The notes: a model not told the origin generated them from the sequence alone. A stretch of DNA of 13,655 nucleotides from an uncultured Bacteroidales bacterium (GCA_946616385.1 CAMOIZ010000021.1:1-13655); one strand, 5' to 3'; shown: positions 6,085 through 13,655, counted from the stretch's first letter. Made by a program: numbers and translations.

Positions 6085-6131
6085 TAAAAGTAACAACTGT
6101 GTTAATTAGTATAACACAGTTGTTACTTTTA
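6085..6131. terminator. Bidirectional intrinsic terminator, 20-bp stem
   Basis: The arms at 6085-6104 and 6112-6131 are perfect reverse complements (20 bp) around a seven-base loop. The right arm ends in TTTTA and the left arm begins TAAAAG, so a U-rich run follows the stem on both strands. It lies between convergent genes, cinA (stop at 6065) and the M19 dipeptidase (stop at 6155), and can end both transcripts. A stem this long and fully paired is stronger than needed. Confidence 0.85.
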
Positions 6132-6154
6132 CTATTTTAAACTATAATACAATC

Positions 6155-7129
6155 TTATCTTTGCGCAGAAATCACGCGTAGAAGGTTGTCAGAGGCTATT
6201 TTTTCAATAATATCGTCGCTGAATCCCCTTTTCGACAGACCATCGAAGATCAAGGGCAGTTTATCGATACTTTCGAGCCCTTTTGCTGTGTGTTCGATAC
6301 CGTCGTAATCGGTTCCGATACCCACTCCTTCGGTGCCGGCGACATTCACTGCATGCTCTATGTGATCCAGCACGAGCTCGAGTTCCGGCATGGGTCTGGA
6401 GTCCGGATTGTCATCGTCGTAGTCGGCGAAGTCATCGGTAAGGAAACAGGGGAAAATACTCATGCACACTACCCCGCCCTTCTCGGCTATGCCTCGGATA
6501 AGCTCATCCGGAAGATTTCGTTTGTGGGAGCAGAGCGCACTGCAGCATCCGTGGGTATACGCGATTGGTTTGGCAGAGATGGCCAGCACGTCCCTTACGA
6601 CATTGTTGGAGGTGTGCGCCACATCCACTATCATTCCAAGATCGTTCATCACCGGCACCAGTTCCTTGCCAAGAGGGCTGAGCCCTCCCCACTTTCCGGC
6701 TCCCGTGCATGAATCGCAGATGTCGTTGTCTTTGCTGTGGCACAGGGTGACATATCGGACGCCTTTGGAGTAAAGGTCTTGAAGGACACCCTCCCTGCCC
6801 AAAAGGGCGGAGCCGTTCTCCAAGCCTAAAAATATAGATGACAATCCGTTCTTTGCATTGGTCTCAAGTTCTGCTTTAGAAGTCGCGTAGGCCACCTTGT
6901 CTGCATTCAAGGCAACTTGCCTGCGCAGTTCTTCGAGCATTTCGTACGCGTAGGAAGTTGCTTCCTTGTTTGACATGGCTGCAGGGATGTACAGCGCAAA
7001 GAAAGATCCGCTTACTCCCCCTCGCCGCATCTTGGCAAAGTCGACCTGTACTCCGGGATTATCGATTCCGAAATCACGTCCGCGATACATCTGCGTGGGC
7101 GCATCGCAATGAGCATCAAGTATATACAT
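6155..7129 (-). CDS. Membrane-dipeptidase family (M19) Zn-dependent dipeptidase
   Basis: 324 residues. The metal ligands of the renal dipeptidase family are all visible: His7 and Asp9 (DAHCDAP), Glu104 (LGLENG), His172 (DVAHTS) and His193 (THGCCSALC), with Arg204 (SHKRNLPDE) and Asp274/276 (GTDYDG). The distance from His172 to His193 (21) and from His193 to Arg204 (11) equals that of the human enzyme. The family hydrolyses dipeptides, including D-amino-acid-containing ones, with two zinc ions. Despite the family name there is no signal peptide, so a cytoplasmic enzyme is expected. It is the last gene of the seven-gene cluster, starting 8 bp after the ABC-F stop and ending at the shared terminator. 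It could serve peptide or cell-wall dipeptide recycling; the substrate is not visible in the sequence. Confidence 0.92.
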   Translation of the reverse strand: MYILDAHCDAPTQMYRGRDFGIDNPGVQVDFAKMRRGGVSGSFFALYIPAAMSNKEATSYAYEMLEELRRQVALNADKVAYATSKAELETNAKNGLSSIFLGLENGSALLGREGVLQDLYSKGVRYVTLCHSKDNDICDSCTGAGKWGGLSPLGKELVPVMNDLGMIVDVAHTSNNVVRDVLAISAKPIAYTHGCCSALCSHKRNLPDELIRGIAEKGGVVCMSIFPCFLTDDFADYDDDNPDSRPMPELELVLDHIEHAVNVAGTEGVGIGTDYDGIEHTAKGLESIDKLPLIFDGLSKRGFSDDIIEKIASDNLLRVISAQR

Positions 7130-7137
7130 AGTGTTGT

Positions 7138-9063
7138 CTAATCTATCAGTTCACCCCATTCCTCGGTCTTGGCGTCAAGGTCGCGCTTGCATTCCAGATA
7201 CTCCCTGGTGAGTTCCATAATGTCGTCACCTTCCTTGGGCGCGGAAAGGACCGCCTCTATCTCCTTCATTTTCTTCTCCAGTTTCTCGATTTCACTTTCC
7301 AGATAGGAAATCCTGTTCCGCTTCTTTTTCTCCTCCTTGCTCTTTGCCTTCTGTTGATCGTAGGATACCCTGTCATTCTGGCCGGCCTTTTCCTCCTGGG
7401 ACACCTGGCTTACAGGACTATGATCCTTGAACCGTTCCAACTCCTGAAGCGACTCCAGATGCCTCATGCGCAGGAAATCGGCGACACCGCCCAGGAATTC
7501 CCTCACATGGCCGTCACGGAACTCGTAGACCTTGTCTACCAGCCCGTCCAGGAAGTCGCGGTCGTGCGAAACTATAACCAATGTGCCGTCGTATGCCTTC
7601 AGTGCCTGCTTGAGAATATCTTTCGACTTGATGTCCATGTGGTTCGTGGGTTCGTCGAGAGCAAGCAGATTGTGGCTCTGGAGCATCAGCTTTGCCATTC
7701 CGAGACGCGCCCTCTCCCCTCCGCTTAGCACGGATACCCGCTTGTCGATGTCTTCGCCACGGAAAAGGAACTGGGCGAGGATGTCACGCAACTTTGCGCG
7801 TATGTCTCCAACCGCAATACGGTCGAGTGTGCTGAACACTGTTTCGCTTTTATCCAGTACATCTTCCTGATTCTGGGCGAAGTATCCGAAGTCCACATTG
7901 TGCCCGAGCCTGGACTCGCCGGAGATTGGTTCCAACTCCCCCACAATCACCCGCATCATCGTGGTCTTGCCCTCGCCGTTGCGTCCCACGAACGCCACCT
8001 TCTCCCCTCTCTTGATCTCTATTTCCGCATCCCTGAAAACCACTTTCTGCGGATATCCGACGGTAAGTTCATGGCATTTGTAGGCAATGTCGCCGGAGCG
8101 TGGAGACGGGGGGAATTTGACCGTGAGGGTGGCATTGTCGGTCTCGTCGATTTCTATCCTCTCGAGCTTTTCGAGCGCTTTGATGCGGCTTTGCACCTGG
8201 TTCGACTTGGTGGGCTTGTAGCGGAAGGCGCGGATGAAGTCTTCCGTCTTCTCTATCATGCGCTGCTGGTTCTCGTAGGCCGCAGTCTGCTGGGCGATGC
8301 GCTCCGCACGCAACTGTGTGTATCTGGTATAAGGGACCTTGTAGTCGTAGATGCTGCCAAGCATCAGTTCTACGGTACGGGTGGTGACCGTGTCGAGGAA
8401 CTTGCGGTCGTGCGAAACCAGCATCACAGCCCCTTTGTAGTCTTTAAGATAGCCCTCCAGCCACTCGATGGACTCTATGTCCAGATGGTTGGTGGGCTCG
8501 TCGAGCAGCAGCAGGTCGGGCTGACGCAGAAGTATCTTGGCAAGTTCGATTCGCATGTTCCAGCCCTGGCTGAAGGTCTCGGTCGGCCGGTCAAGCTCGG
8601 AGGGCAGGAAACCCAGTCCTCGAAGAGTCCGCTCTGCCTGCACCTCGGGAGGCTCGGAATGGAAGACCGCAAGGCGGTCGTTCACTTCATTGAGACGCTC
8701 TATGAGAGAGAGGTATTCGCTTGATTCATAGTCGCTTCTTTCAGAGAGCTCCTGTGTGATCCGCTGCGCTTCCCGCTCGGCCTCGTTGCTCTCGTCGAAG
8801 GCACTCATCGCCTCTTCCATCACACTCCTTCCCCGATGATGCTCCATGATCTGGGGAAGATAACCGATGCTTACGTGCTGCGGCTTGTCCACGCTGCCCG
8901 AGGTGGGATTCGCCTCACCGCAGATAATTTTCATCAGCGTACTCTTGCCCGCGCCATTTTTGCCAACGAGTCCGATTTTGTCGGACTCGCTGATATGGAA
9001 ATTGATGCGGGAAAAGAGTTCCCAGCTTCCGAAACTGACGGTGAGGTTGTTGATGGATATCAT
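7138..9063 (-). CDS. ABC-F family ATPase (translation-associated, no membrane domain)
   Basis: 641 residues with two ABC cassettes and no transmembrane segments, the ABC-F layout of ribosome-acting ATPases (EttA, Uup, YheS). Cassette 1: Walker A GLVGKNGAGKST (31-42), signature FSQGW (164-168), Walker B LLLLDEP with TNHLD (184-195). The interdomain linker (about 245-305) is rich in charged helix, as in the tRNA-contacting arm. Cassette 2: FVGRNGEGKTT (358-368), LSGGE (446-450), LLALDEP with TNHMD (466-477). A Lys/Glu-rich C-terminal coiled coil follows (about 570-640), reminiscent of Uup/YheS. The first signature has Gln where Gly is common. I chose ATG at 9063 (MISINNLTVSFG) because it makes the ATGA overlap with the thioesterase stop; an extension to 9105 adds residues unlike the family. 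Which ribosomal state it acts on is unknown. Confidence 0.92.
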   Translation of the reverse strand: MISINNLTVSFGSWELFSRINFHISESDKIGLVGKNGAGKSTLMKIICGEANPTSGSVDKPQHVSIGYLPQIMEHHRGRSVMEEAMSAFDESNEAEREAQRITQELSERSDYESSEYLSLIERLNEVNDRLAVFHSEPPEVQAERTLRGLGFLPSELDRPTETFSQGWNMRIELAKILLRQPDLLLLDEPTNHLDIESIEWLEGYLKDYKGAVMLVSHDRKFLDTVTTRTVELMLGSIYDYKVPYTRYTQLRAERIAQQTAAYENQQRMIEKTEDFIRAFRYKPTKSNQVQSRIKALEKLERIEIDETDNATLTVKFPPSPRSGDIAYKCHELTVGYPQKVVFRDAEIEIKRGEKVAFVGRNGEGKTTMMRVIVGELEPISGESRLGHNVDFGYFAQNQEDVLDKSETVFSTLDRIAVGDIRAKLRDILAQFLFRGEDIDKRVSVLSGGERARLGMAKLMLQSHNLLALDEPTNHMDIKSKDILKQALKAYDGTLVIVSHDRDFLDGLVDKVYEFRDGHVREFLGGVADFLRMRHLESLQELERFKDHSPVSQVSQEEKAGQNDRVSYDQQKAKSKEEKKKRNRISYLESEIEKLEKKMKEIEAVLSAPKEGDDIMELTREYLECKRDLDAKTEEWGELID

Positions 9064-9467
9064 ACGTCGTATTCTTCCATCAACTCCCGGAAATGCTCGG
9101 GACAAGCCATTATGCGGCCGGTATTGCTGTCCATGAAGCCCAGGGTGACCACGCCGTCGGCGCAGAGCACGCCGTTCTGATTATATACGGCCTGCTTCAC
9201 CACCAGTTTGGCCAGTGGCAGGTTTTCAATATCGGCGGTCACGCGGAGAACGTCTCCTATCTTTGCGGATGCATGATACTTGACTTGTATGCTTGCGACC
9301 GGGAATACTATGCCGTCGGCCTGGCACTTCTCAATGCCGTAGCCCCACGAGGAGATCATCTCGTCCCGTGCACACTCGAAATAGCGTATGTAGTTGCTGT
9401 GATGCACGATACCCATGGGATCGGCCTCATAATAGCGCACGGGGATATTGGTCTCGAAATGAATCAT
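9060..9467 (-). CDS. Acyl-CoA thioesterase, hotdog fold (YbgC/4HBT type)
   Basis: 135 residues, the usual length of a single-hotdog thioesterase. The active-site segment is clear: RYYEADPMGIVHHSNYIRYFE (residues 11-31), with Asp16 as the expected catalytic residue in the Y-x-x-D-P-x-G-x-V-x-H-x-x-Y pattern. KYHASAKIGDVLRV (64-76) is the typical next strand pair. It would hydrolyse acyl-CoA or acyl-carrier thioesters in the cytoplasm; the acyl specificity cannot be read. Its ATG overlaps the valS stop (ATGA), and its own TGA overlaps the ABC-F start (ATGA), so it is coupled on both sides. No Tol-Pal genes, the usual partners of ybgC in Proteobacteria, are present here. Confidence 0.9.
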   Translation of the reverse strand: MIHFETNIPVRYYEADPMGIVHHSNYIRYFECARDEMISSWGYGIEKCQADGIVFPVASIQVKYHASAKIGDVLRVTADIENLPLAKLVVKQAVYNQNGVLCADGVVTLGFMDSNTGRIMACPEHFRELMEEYDV

Positions 9468-12103
9468 AATCCAAGGGCTTTAAGCGAGTTCTCCAGTGCC
9501 TCGATACGCTGCAGGGCGTCGGCTTCCTTCTTGCGCTCGGCGGCAATCACCGCCTCGGGAGCGTGTGCGACGAATCCCTGGTTGGAAAGCTTGCCACGTA
9601 CGCCGGCAAGGAACTTCTTCTGATATGCAAGGTCGGCTTCCAGCTTGCTGCGTTCCTCGTCGACGTTCACGAACTCTGCGAGAGGCACGCTCATCTGCAC
9701 AGTCCCCACGATGAAGGATGCGGATGCTCCTTCTGCGGTACCTTCCTTGACGCTGACATTGCCGAGTTTGGAAAGCGAGGGATATAGTTCTGCAAGGCTG
9801 TCATCGGCCACATAGAGGTCCAGAACCTGCTTTGCAGGAATTCCCTTCTGTGCCCTTATGGCACGGATGTTCACTATGGCATCCTGCAGGAGGGCGAACT
9901 TGTCGAGGAATTCCGCGCTGAAAGGCCCTGCGACAGGAGTGCGCTGATACATTATGGTCTCGCCAGGATTGCGCTTGTCCATCGCCTGCCAGAGTTCCTC
10001 GGTGATGAAAGGCATCACGGGATGTATCAGTTTGATCAGCTTGTCGAAGAAACTTACCGTGGCTTCGTAGGTAATGCCGTCGATAGCACCGCCGAATGCC
10101 GGTTTCACAAGCTCCAGATACCAGCTGCAGAAGTCGTCCCAGAAGAGCTTGTAGATAGCCATCAGGGCGTCGGAGATACGGAACTTGCCGTAGTGGTCCT
10201 CAACCTCGGTGATGGTGCGGCTGAGGAGATTGTCGAACCATTTGACGGCCTCGAGTGCGTATGCAGGCTGCTCGGCCTTGGTGTCCACGCTCCAGCCGTT
10301 GATCAGCCTCCAGGCGTTCCAGATCTTGCCGCAGAAATTACGGCCCTGCTCCACCTGCGATTCATCGTAGAAGATGTCGTTGCCTGCCGACGAGCAGAGC
10401 AGCATGCCTATACGCACCGCGTCTGCACCGTACTTGGCGATCAGGTCGAGAGGATCCGGGCTGTTGCCCAGGGTCTTGCTCATCTTGCGTCCGAGCTTGT
10501 CGCGCACGATACCAGTGAGATATACGTTGTGGAAAGGCACGTCGCCCATGAACTCGTTACCTGCCATGATCATGCGGGCCACCCAGAAGAAGAGGATGTC
10601 CGGACCGGTCACGAGGTCGTTGGTGGGATAATAATAGGAAAGATCCCTGTTGGGCTTGTGCTCAGGGTGTCCGGGACGCTCGGCGTCGAACACGCTGATG
10701 GGCCAGAGCCAGCTGCTGAACCAGGTGTCAAGGACATCTTCGTCCTGACGCAGGTCGGCGGCTGTATATGCGGGATTGATGGCCTGGGCGGCCTTCAGTG
10801 CTTCTTCCGGAGTAGCTTCCACCACTATCTTGCCGTCCGGCAGATAATAGGCGGGAATCTGCTGGCCCCACCAGAGCTGGCGGGAGATGCACCAGTCGTG
10901 CACGTTCTCCATCCAGTGACGGTAGGTATTGCGGTATTTGTCGGGGATGAGTTTCACTGCACCGCTCTCGACGGACTCCAGGGCCTTGGCAGCCAGATCC
11001 TCCATTTTGAGGAACCACTGGGCGGAGAGTTTGGGCTCTATGACGGCGTTGGTGCGTTCGGAGTAACCCACGGGCGAGATGTACTCTTCCACCTTCACCA
11101 GATTGCCGGATTCCTCCAGCATCTTCACTATGTTCTTCCTGGCCTCGAAACGGTCCTGACCCACAAGGATCCGGGCCTTTTCGTTCAGGCGGCCGTGATC
11201 GTCAATGATGTCCATCACGGGCAGGTTGTGCCTGAGGCCGATTTCGTAGTCGTGCGCGTCGTGGGCGGGCGTGACCTTGAGGCAGCCCGTACCGAAATCC
11301 ATCTCCACGTAATCGTCCTCGATCACAGGTATCTCCCTGTTGATCAGAGGGATGAGCACCTTCTTGCCATGCAGGCGGAAGTGCCTCTCATCCTTGGGAT
11401 TCACGCAAATGGCGGCATCGGCCATGATGGTCTCCGGACGCGTGGTCGCAATCACCAGATAGTCGTCGGTAGGATTGCCGGCGCCGTCGGAAATATAATA
11501 CTTCAGATGATAGAAGTGGCTCTTGGTGTCGCGGTGGATGACCTCCTCGTCGCTCACTGCGGTAAGCCCTTCGGGATCCCAGTTGACCATGCGTACTCCC
11601 CTGTAGATCAAGCCCTTCTTGTAGAAATACACGAAGGTGTTGATCACGGCCTTGGAAAGTTCCGGATCCATGGTGAACTTGGTGCGGTCCCAGTCGCAGG
11701 ATGCGCCGAGTTTGCGGAGCTGCTGAAGGATGATTCCTCCGTGCTCCTCCTTCCACTCCCATGCGTATTTGAGGAACTCTTCGCGAGTGATATCCTCCTT
11801 GGAGATACCCATGCCCTTGAGTTTGGCCACAACCTTGCTTTCGGTGGCGATGGATGCGTGGTCGGTGCCGGGCACCCAGCATGCGTTCTTGCCGTCCATG
11901 CGGGCCTTGCGGATGAGCACGTCGTTAAGGGTGTTGTTGAGCACATGGCCCATGTGAAGGATACCCGTCACGTTGGGCGGAGGTATCACGATGGTATAAG
12001 GTTCACGGGAATCGGGCTCCGAATGGAAGCAACGGTTGTTGATCCAGTAAGAATACCACTTGTCCTCCACTTCGGAGGGATTGTATTTAGCGTTCAGTTC
12101 CAT
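9464..12103 (-). CDS. valS: Valyl-tRNA synthetase
   Basis: 879 residues, close to the usual length in this phylum. It charges tRNA-Val with valine and edits mischarged threonine. The class I HIGH motif appears as HMGH (50-53, in PPPNVTGILHMGH) and the KMSKS loop as KMSKT (540-544, in GRKMSKTLGNSPDPLD). Between them is the CP1 editing domain (TRPETIMADAAI, then PVIEDDYVEMDFGTGCLKVTPAHDAHD). An anticodon-binding domain follows (FDNLLSRTITEVEDHYGKFRISDAL), then a C-terminal coiled coil (about 810-879) that binds tRNA. I prefer ATG at 12103 (MELNAKYNPSEVEDKWY), which matches the family N-terminus; an upstream in-frame TTG at 12112 adds three residues. The start overlaps the end of maf by 17 nt, and the stop overlaps the thioesterase start. 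Confidence 0.96.
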   Translation of the reverse strand: MELNAKYNPSEVEDKWYSYWINNRCFHSEPDSREPYTIVIPPPNVTGILHMGHVLNNTLNDVLIRKARMDGKNACWVPGTDHASIATESKVVAKLKGMGISKEDITREEFLKYAWEWKEEHGGIILQQLRKLGASCDWDRTKFTMDPELSKAVINTFVYFYKKGLIYRGVRMVNWDPEGLTAVSDEEVIHRDTKSHFYHLKYYISDGAGNPTDDYLVIATTRPETIMADAAICVNPKDERHFRLHGKKVLIPLINREIPVIEDDYVEMDFGTGCLKVTPAHDAHDYEIGLRHNLPVMDIIDDHGRLNEKARILVGQDRFEARKNIVKMLEESGNLVKVEEYISPVGYSERTNAVIEPKLSAQWFLKMEDLAAKALESVESGAVKLIPDKYRNTYRHWMENVHDWCISRQLWWGQQIPAYYLPDGKIVVEATPEEALKAAQAINPAYTAADLRQDEDVLDTWFSSWLWPISVFDAERPGHPEHKPNRDLSYYYPTNDLVTGPDILFFWVARMIMAGNEFMGDVPFHNVYLTGIVRDKLGRKMSKTLGNSPDPLDLIAKYGADAVRIGMLLCSSAGNDIFYDESQVEQGRNFCGKIWNAWRLINGWSVDTKAEQPAYALEAVKWFDNLLSRTITEVEDHYGKFRISDALMAIYKLFWDDFCSWYLELVKPAFGGAIDGITYEATVSFFDKLIKLIHPVMPFITEELWQAMDKRNPGETIMYQRTPVAGPFSAEFLDKFALLQDAIVNIRAIRAQKGIPAKQVLDLYVADDSLAELYPSLSKLGNVSVKEGTAEGASASFIVGTVQMSVPLAEFVNVDEERSKLEADLAYQKKFLAGVRGKLSNQGFVAHAPEAVIAAERKKEADALQRIEALENSLKALGL

Positions 12104-12683
12104 AATCTGCAAATTTAATCAATTCCTCGTAAACTTTATGTACGGGGAAGCCCATAACGTTGTAAAAAGATCCGCTTATGCCCGTTATGGCGGCATATCC
12201 TATCCATTCCTGGATTCCATAGGCCCCTGCCTTGTCGTAGGGACGGAAAGTGTCGACGTAGTAGAAGATTTCTTCGTCGCGCAGTTCGCGGAAATGCACA
12301 AGGGTGGAGTCGGTGACGGTCTCGCTGCGGGAGCAGTCGCGCACGGTCACAGCCGTTATCACCTCATGGGTGCGCCCGGACAGAGTCCGGAGCATCTGCA
12401 CGGCCTCCTCCCTGGAGTGCGGCTTTCCCATGATCAGGCCGTCGAGCAGCACCATTGTGTCGGAGGTGATGAGGATCTCATCGTTTTCCAGCGGCCTGTG
12501 AAAGCCTTTGGACTTGCCTTCCGACATCAGCGCGGGAACCTGCGAGTGGGGCACATCCGGGCTGAAGTTCTCCTCGAAGTTGTTGCGTGTATCCACCTCG
12601 AAATCAACATTAAGCCCTGCAAGCAACTCTCGCCTGCGGGGAGAATTGCTCGCCAGAATCAGCTTCTTTCCTTTAAGATCCAT
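12087..12683 (-). CDS. maf: Maf-family nucleoside triphosphate pyrophosphatase
   Basis: 198 residues. The Maf fold blocks are plain: LILASNSPRRRELL (8-21), ITSDTMVLLDGLIMGKP (72-88) with catalytic Asp75, LSGRTHEVITAV (101-112), RPYDKAGAYGIQEW (147-160) and SGSFYNVMGFPV (170-181). Maf proteins hydrolyse non-canonical or pyrimidine NTPs (dTTP, UTP and modified forms) to the monophosphate and pyrophosphate; in E. coli (YhdE) and Bacillus they are linked to delayed division when overproduced. The Asp-Lys-Ala-Gly and Gly-Ile-Gln blocks resemble the dTTP/UTP-specific (YhdE) branch, which is inference. It starts 3 nt after the kdsC stop and overlaps valS by 17 nt. Confidence 0.93.
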   Translation of the reverse strand: MDLKGKKLILASNSPRRRELLAGLNVDFEVDTRNNFEENFSPDVPHSQVPALMSEGKSKGFHRPLENDEILITSDTMVLLDGLIMGKPHSREEAVQMLRTLSGRTHEVITAVTVRDCSRSETVTDSTLVHFRELRDEEIFYYVDTFRPYDKAGAYGIQEWIGYAAITGISGSFYNVMGFPVHKVYEELIKFADYGTER

Positions 12684-12686
12684 CGC

Positions 12687-13211
12687 TCAGAATACCTTCT
12701 CGTAATCGTCGTCGTCGAAGTACCATTTGCCCTGGGTGCGCAGCAGTCTCTCAATGATCTCACGCAGGCAGCCCTTTCCGCCGGGAGCGTCGCACATATA
12801 GTCCGCTGCCTTGAGGGCATCGCGCGCTGCGTCGGCAGGCACCGCACCTATCCCGGCGGCTTTGATCACGGGCACGTCCGGCACGTCGTCCCCGATGTAG
12901 AGGACCTCCGAACGGTCGAGGCCGTGACGGGCGCAGAAATCGTCCAGGGCCTTGATTTTGCCACGGCACTGCATGTAAATGTCTTCCGGAGCCATTCCAC
13001 AGGTTATGAAGCGATTGCGAACGCCTTCGGTCTCCCCTCCAGTGAAAACGGCAAGGTGATAGCCCCTCATGAGGGCCACCCTGATGGCGAAGCTGTCTTT
13101 GGCGTTGAAAACCCGCACCATCTCGTGGTTGTCGTATGCGAGCAGGCTGCCGTCGGTAAGCACGCCATCGACGTCGAATGTGATGGCCTTGATTTTCTTC
13201 CAGTTGCTCAT
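12687..13211 (-). CDS. kdsC: 3-deoxy-D-manno-octulosonate 8-phosphate phosphatase (HAD-IIIA)
   Basis: 174 residues, the size of a capless HAD phosphatase of the KdsC type. Motif I is FDVDGVLTDG (12-21; nucleophile Asp13, acid/base Asp15), motif II is FTGG (56-59; Thr57), the motif III Lys is in RGKIKAL (83-89), and motif IV is YIGDDVPDVPV (105-115; Asp108/Asp109). The C-terminal DAPGGKGCLREIIE (141-154) corresponds to the conserved GGxGxxRE tail that closes the active site of the neighbouring subunit in the KdsC tetramer. It dephosphorylates KDO-8-phosphate to KDO for the LPS inner core. Its ATG shares one base with the DUF3467 gene stop (TAATG). No kdsA, kdsB or kdsD lies in this window. Confidence 0.9.
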   Translation of the reverse strand: MSNWKKIKAITFDVDGVLTDGSLLAYDNHEMVRVFNAKDSFAIRVALMRGYHLAVFTGGETEGVRNRFITCGMAPEDIYMQCRGKIKALDDFCARHGLDRSEVLYIGDDVPDVPVIKAAGIGAVPADAARDALKAADYMCDAPGGKGCLREIIERLLRTQGKWYFDDDDYEKVF

Positions 13212-13534
13212 TACGACTTGGCTCCCCCTCCCTGCATCATGTCCGCCAGATTGAAGGTATTGCCATTGGCTGCGCCTTCCAGCATGATCTTGCCGAACTG
13301 CGACTCATATTTGCCTACATTGTCGGCAAGCGCGTTCAGCAGACGTTTCGCATGTTCGGGGCTCATGACTACCCTGTTGTTGATCTTGGGGCCGGGCATT
13401 CCGGGAAGAGTGCTGGCGAAGTCTATAACGAATTCACTGCGGGAGTGAGAAATGATTGCAAGATTTGCGTAAGAACCGCTGGCTATCTGGGGATCCAGAT
13501 TCAGGTTCATCTTGTTTTCTTTGTTACCGTCCAT
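13211..13534 (-). CDS. DUF3467 family protein
   Basis: 107 residues from ATG at 13534 (MDGNKENKMNLNLDPQIASG). The pattern of a start with few hydrophobics, then GSYANLAIISHSRSEFVIDFA (20-40), LPGMPGPKINNRVVMSPEHAKRLL and NVGKYESQFGKI, is that of DUF3467, a small cytoplasmic protein family of unknown role, common in Bacteroidota. From memory of related genomes it often lies just downstream of rpoC; that gene is outside this window, so the link is inference. The frame is open back to an ATG at 13567, but that codon adjoins the promoter box and the extra residues do not fit the family. An alternative inner start is Met9 (MNLNLDPQ). First gene of the seven-gene cluster. Confidence 0.85.
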   Translation of the reverse strand: MDGNKENKMNLNLDPQIASGSYANLAIISHSRSEFVIDFASTLPGMPGPKINNRVVMSPEHAKRLLNALADNVGKYESQFGKIMLEGAANGNTFNLADMMQGGGAKS

Positions 13535-13556
13535 AATAGTCAATTGTTTTATGGTG

Positions 13557-13564
13557 CGAAGATA
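13557..13564 (-). promoter_or_regulatory. Variant -7 box before the DUF3467-kdsC-maf-valS cluster
   Basis: The minus strand reads TATCTTCG, one base from TAnnTTTG, 22 nt before the ATG at 13534. No clear -33 TTTG is seen, because the upstream DNA at the expected distance is the T-tract and stem of the preceding terminator. If real, the promoter is weak or needs help, and some read-through past the terminator may add expression. Confidence 0.45.
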
Positions 13565-13567
13565 CAT

Positions 13568-13605
13568 AAAAAAAATGAGCTGTGACCCTCACGGGCAACA
13601 ACTCA
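13568..13605 (-). terminator. Intrinsic terminator of the upstream (off-window) minus-strand gene
   Basis: On the minus strand a 13-base arm (13605-13593, TGAGTTGTTGCCC) pairs with GGGTCACAGCTCA (13588-13576) around the loop GTGA, a GNRA-type tetraloop, with one mismatch and two G-T pairs. Eight T follow at 13575-13568. It stops transcripts coming from beyond the right edge, just before the DUF3467 promoter. The 50 bases to its right (13606-13655) are AT-rich with no coding feature I can support, probably the 3' untranslated part of the neighbouring gene. Confidence 0.82.
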
Positions 13606-13655
13606 TCTAACCACATAATTAATAACACTAAAACTAATAACCAATAGGTTGAAGG

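Noticed and set aside
6156..6163. A TATCTTTG box on the plus strand
   Set aside because: It matches TAnnTTTG but lies in the 3' end of the dipeptidase gene, pointing antisense with no plus-strand gene to drive; probably chance.
7900..8724. A 274-codon plus-strand frame opposite the ABC-F gene
   Set aside because: It is a shadow of the ABC-F coding frame, with low-information His/Val/Leu-rich translation.
9064..9105. A 14-residue N-terminal extension of the ABC-F protein
   Set aside because: Family members start at the MISINNLTVSFG segment, and ATG at 9063 forms the ATGA junction seen also at the valS-thioesterase border.
10022..12118. A 698-codon open frame on the plus strand opposite valS
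   Set aside because: It lies fully antisense to a clear valyl-tRNA synthetase. Its translation is rich in His, Val and Gly with no family motif, as expected from the codon bias of the real gene.
12060..13448. A 462-codon plus-strand frame across maf, kdsC and the DUF3467 gene
   Set aside because: It runs antisense through three genes with recognisable motifs and shows no domain of its own.

Overview
This window looks like a housekeeping stretch of a Bacteroidales-type (phylum Bacteroidota) chromosome. The evidence is the promoter style (-7 boxes fitting TAnnTTTG, with weak or absent Shine-Dalgarno sequences), a lipoprotein signal, an outer-membrane barrel ending in Phe, and gene families typical of the phylum (a long-form QueA, the SNHRDIVLD acyltransferase family, a DUF3467 protein, an XRE regulator beside cinA). 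Coding DNA is moderately GC-rich and the main intergenic region is strongly AT-rich. I cannot place it below order level from sequence alone.

Layout, left to right. 1-1529 (minus strand): an outer-membrane beta-barrel protein with a Pro/Glu then Lys/Glu linker, followed 27 bp later by a lipoprotein cut by the window edge. 1565-3908 (minus strand): queA and a PlsC/PlsB-superfamily acyltransferase separated by 1 nt. 3909-4396: about 490 bp of AT-rich DNA between divergent genes, with several dyads and, next to the + strand gene, three 21-bp repeat units overlapping a good promoter. 4397-6065 (plus strand): an XRE-family regulator and cinA. 6085-6131: a 20-bp-stem bidirectional terminator between convergent genes. 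6155-13534 (minus strand): a tight seven-gene cluster in the order DUF3467 protein, kdsC, maf, valS, hotdog thioesterase, ABC-F ATPase, M19 dipeptidase. Junctions are overlaps or gaps of at most 8 nt. 13568-13605: a minus-strand terminator for whatever lies to the right; rpoC is a guess from known gene order.

The seven-gene cluster mixes translation (ValS, ABC-F), LPS precursor synthesis (KdsC), nucleotide house-cleaning (Maf), thioester hydrolysis and dipeptide hydrolysis, which looks like a growth-linked housekeeping operon. I found no transposon, phage, CRISPR, tRNA or rRNA, and no clear undescribed multi-gene system. The most notable signal is the 21-bp phased operator-like array in front of the XRE gene, inside an unusually long and structured intergenic region. 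Next come the altered motif in the CinA amidase domain and the periplasm-spanning linker of the barrel protein.
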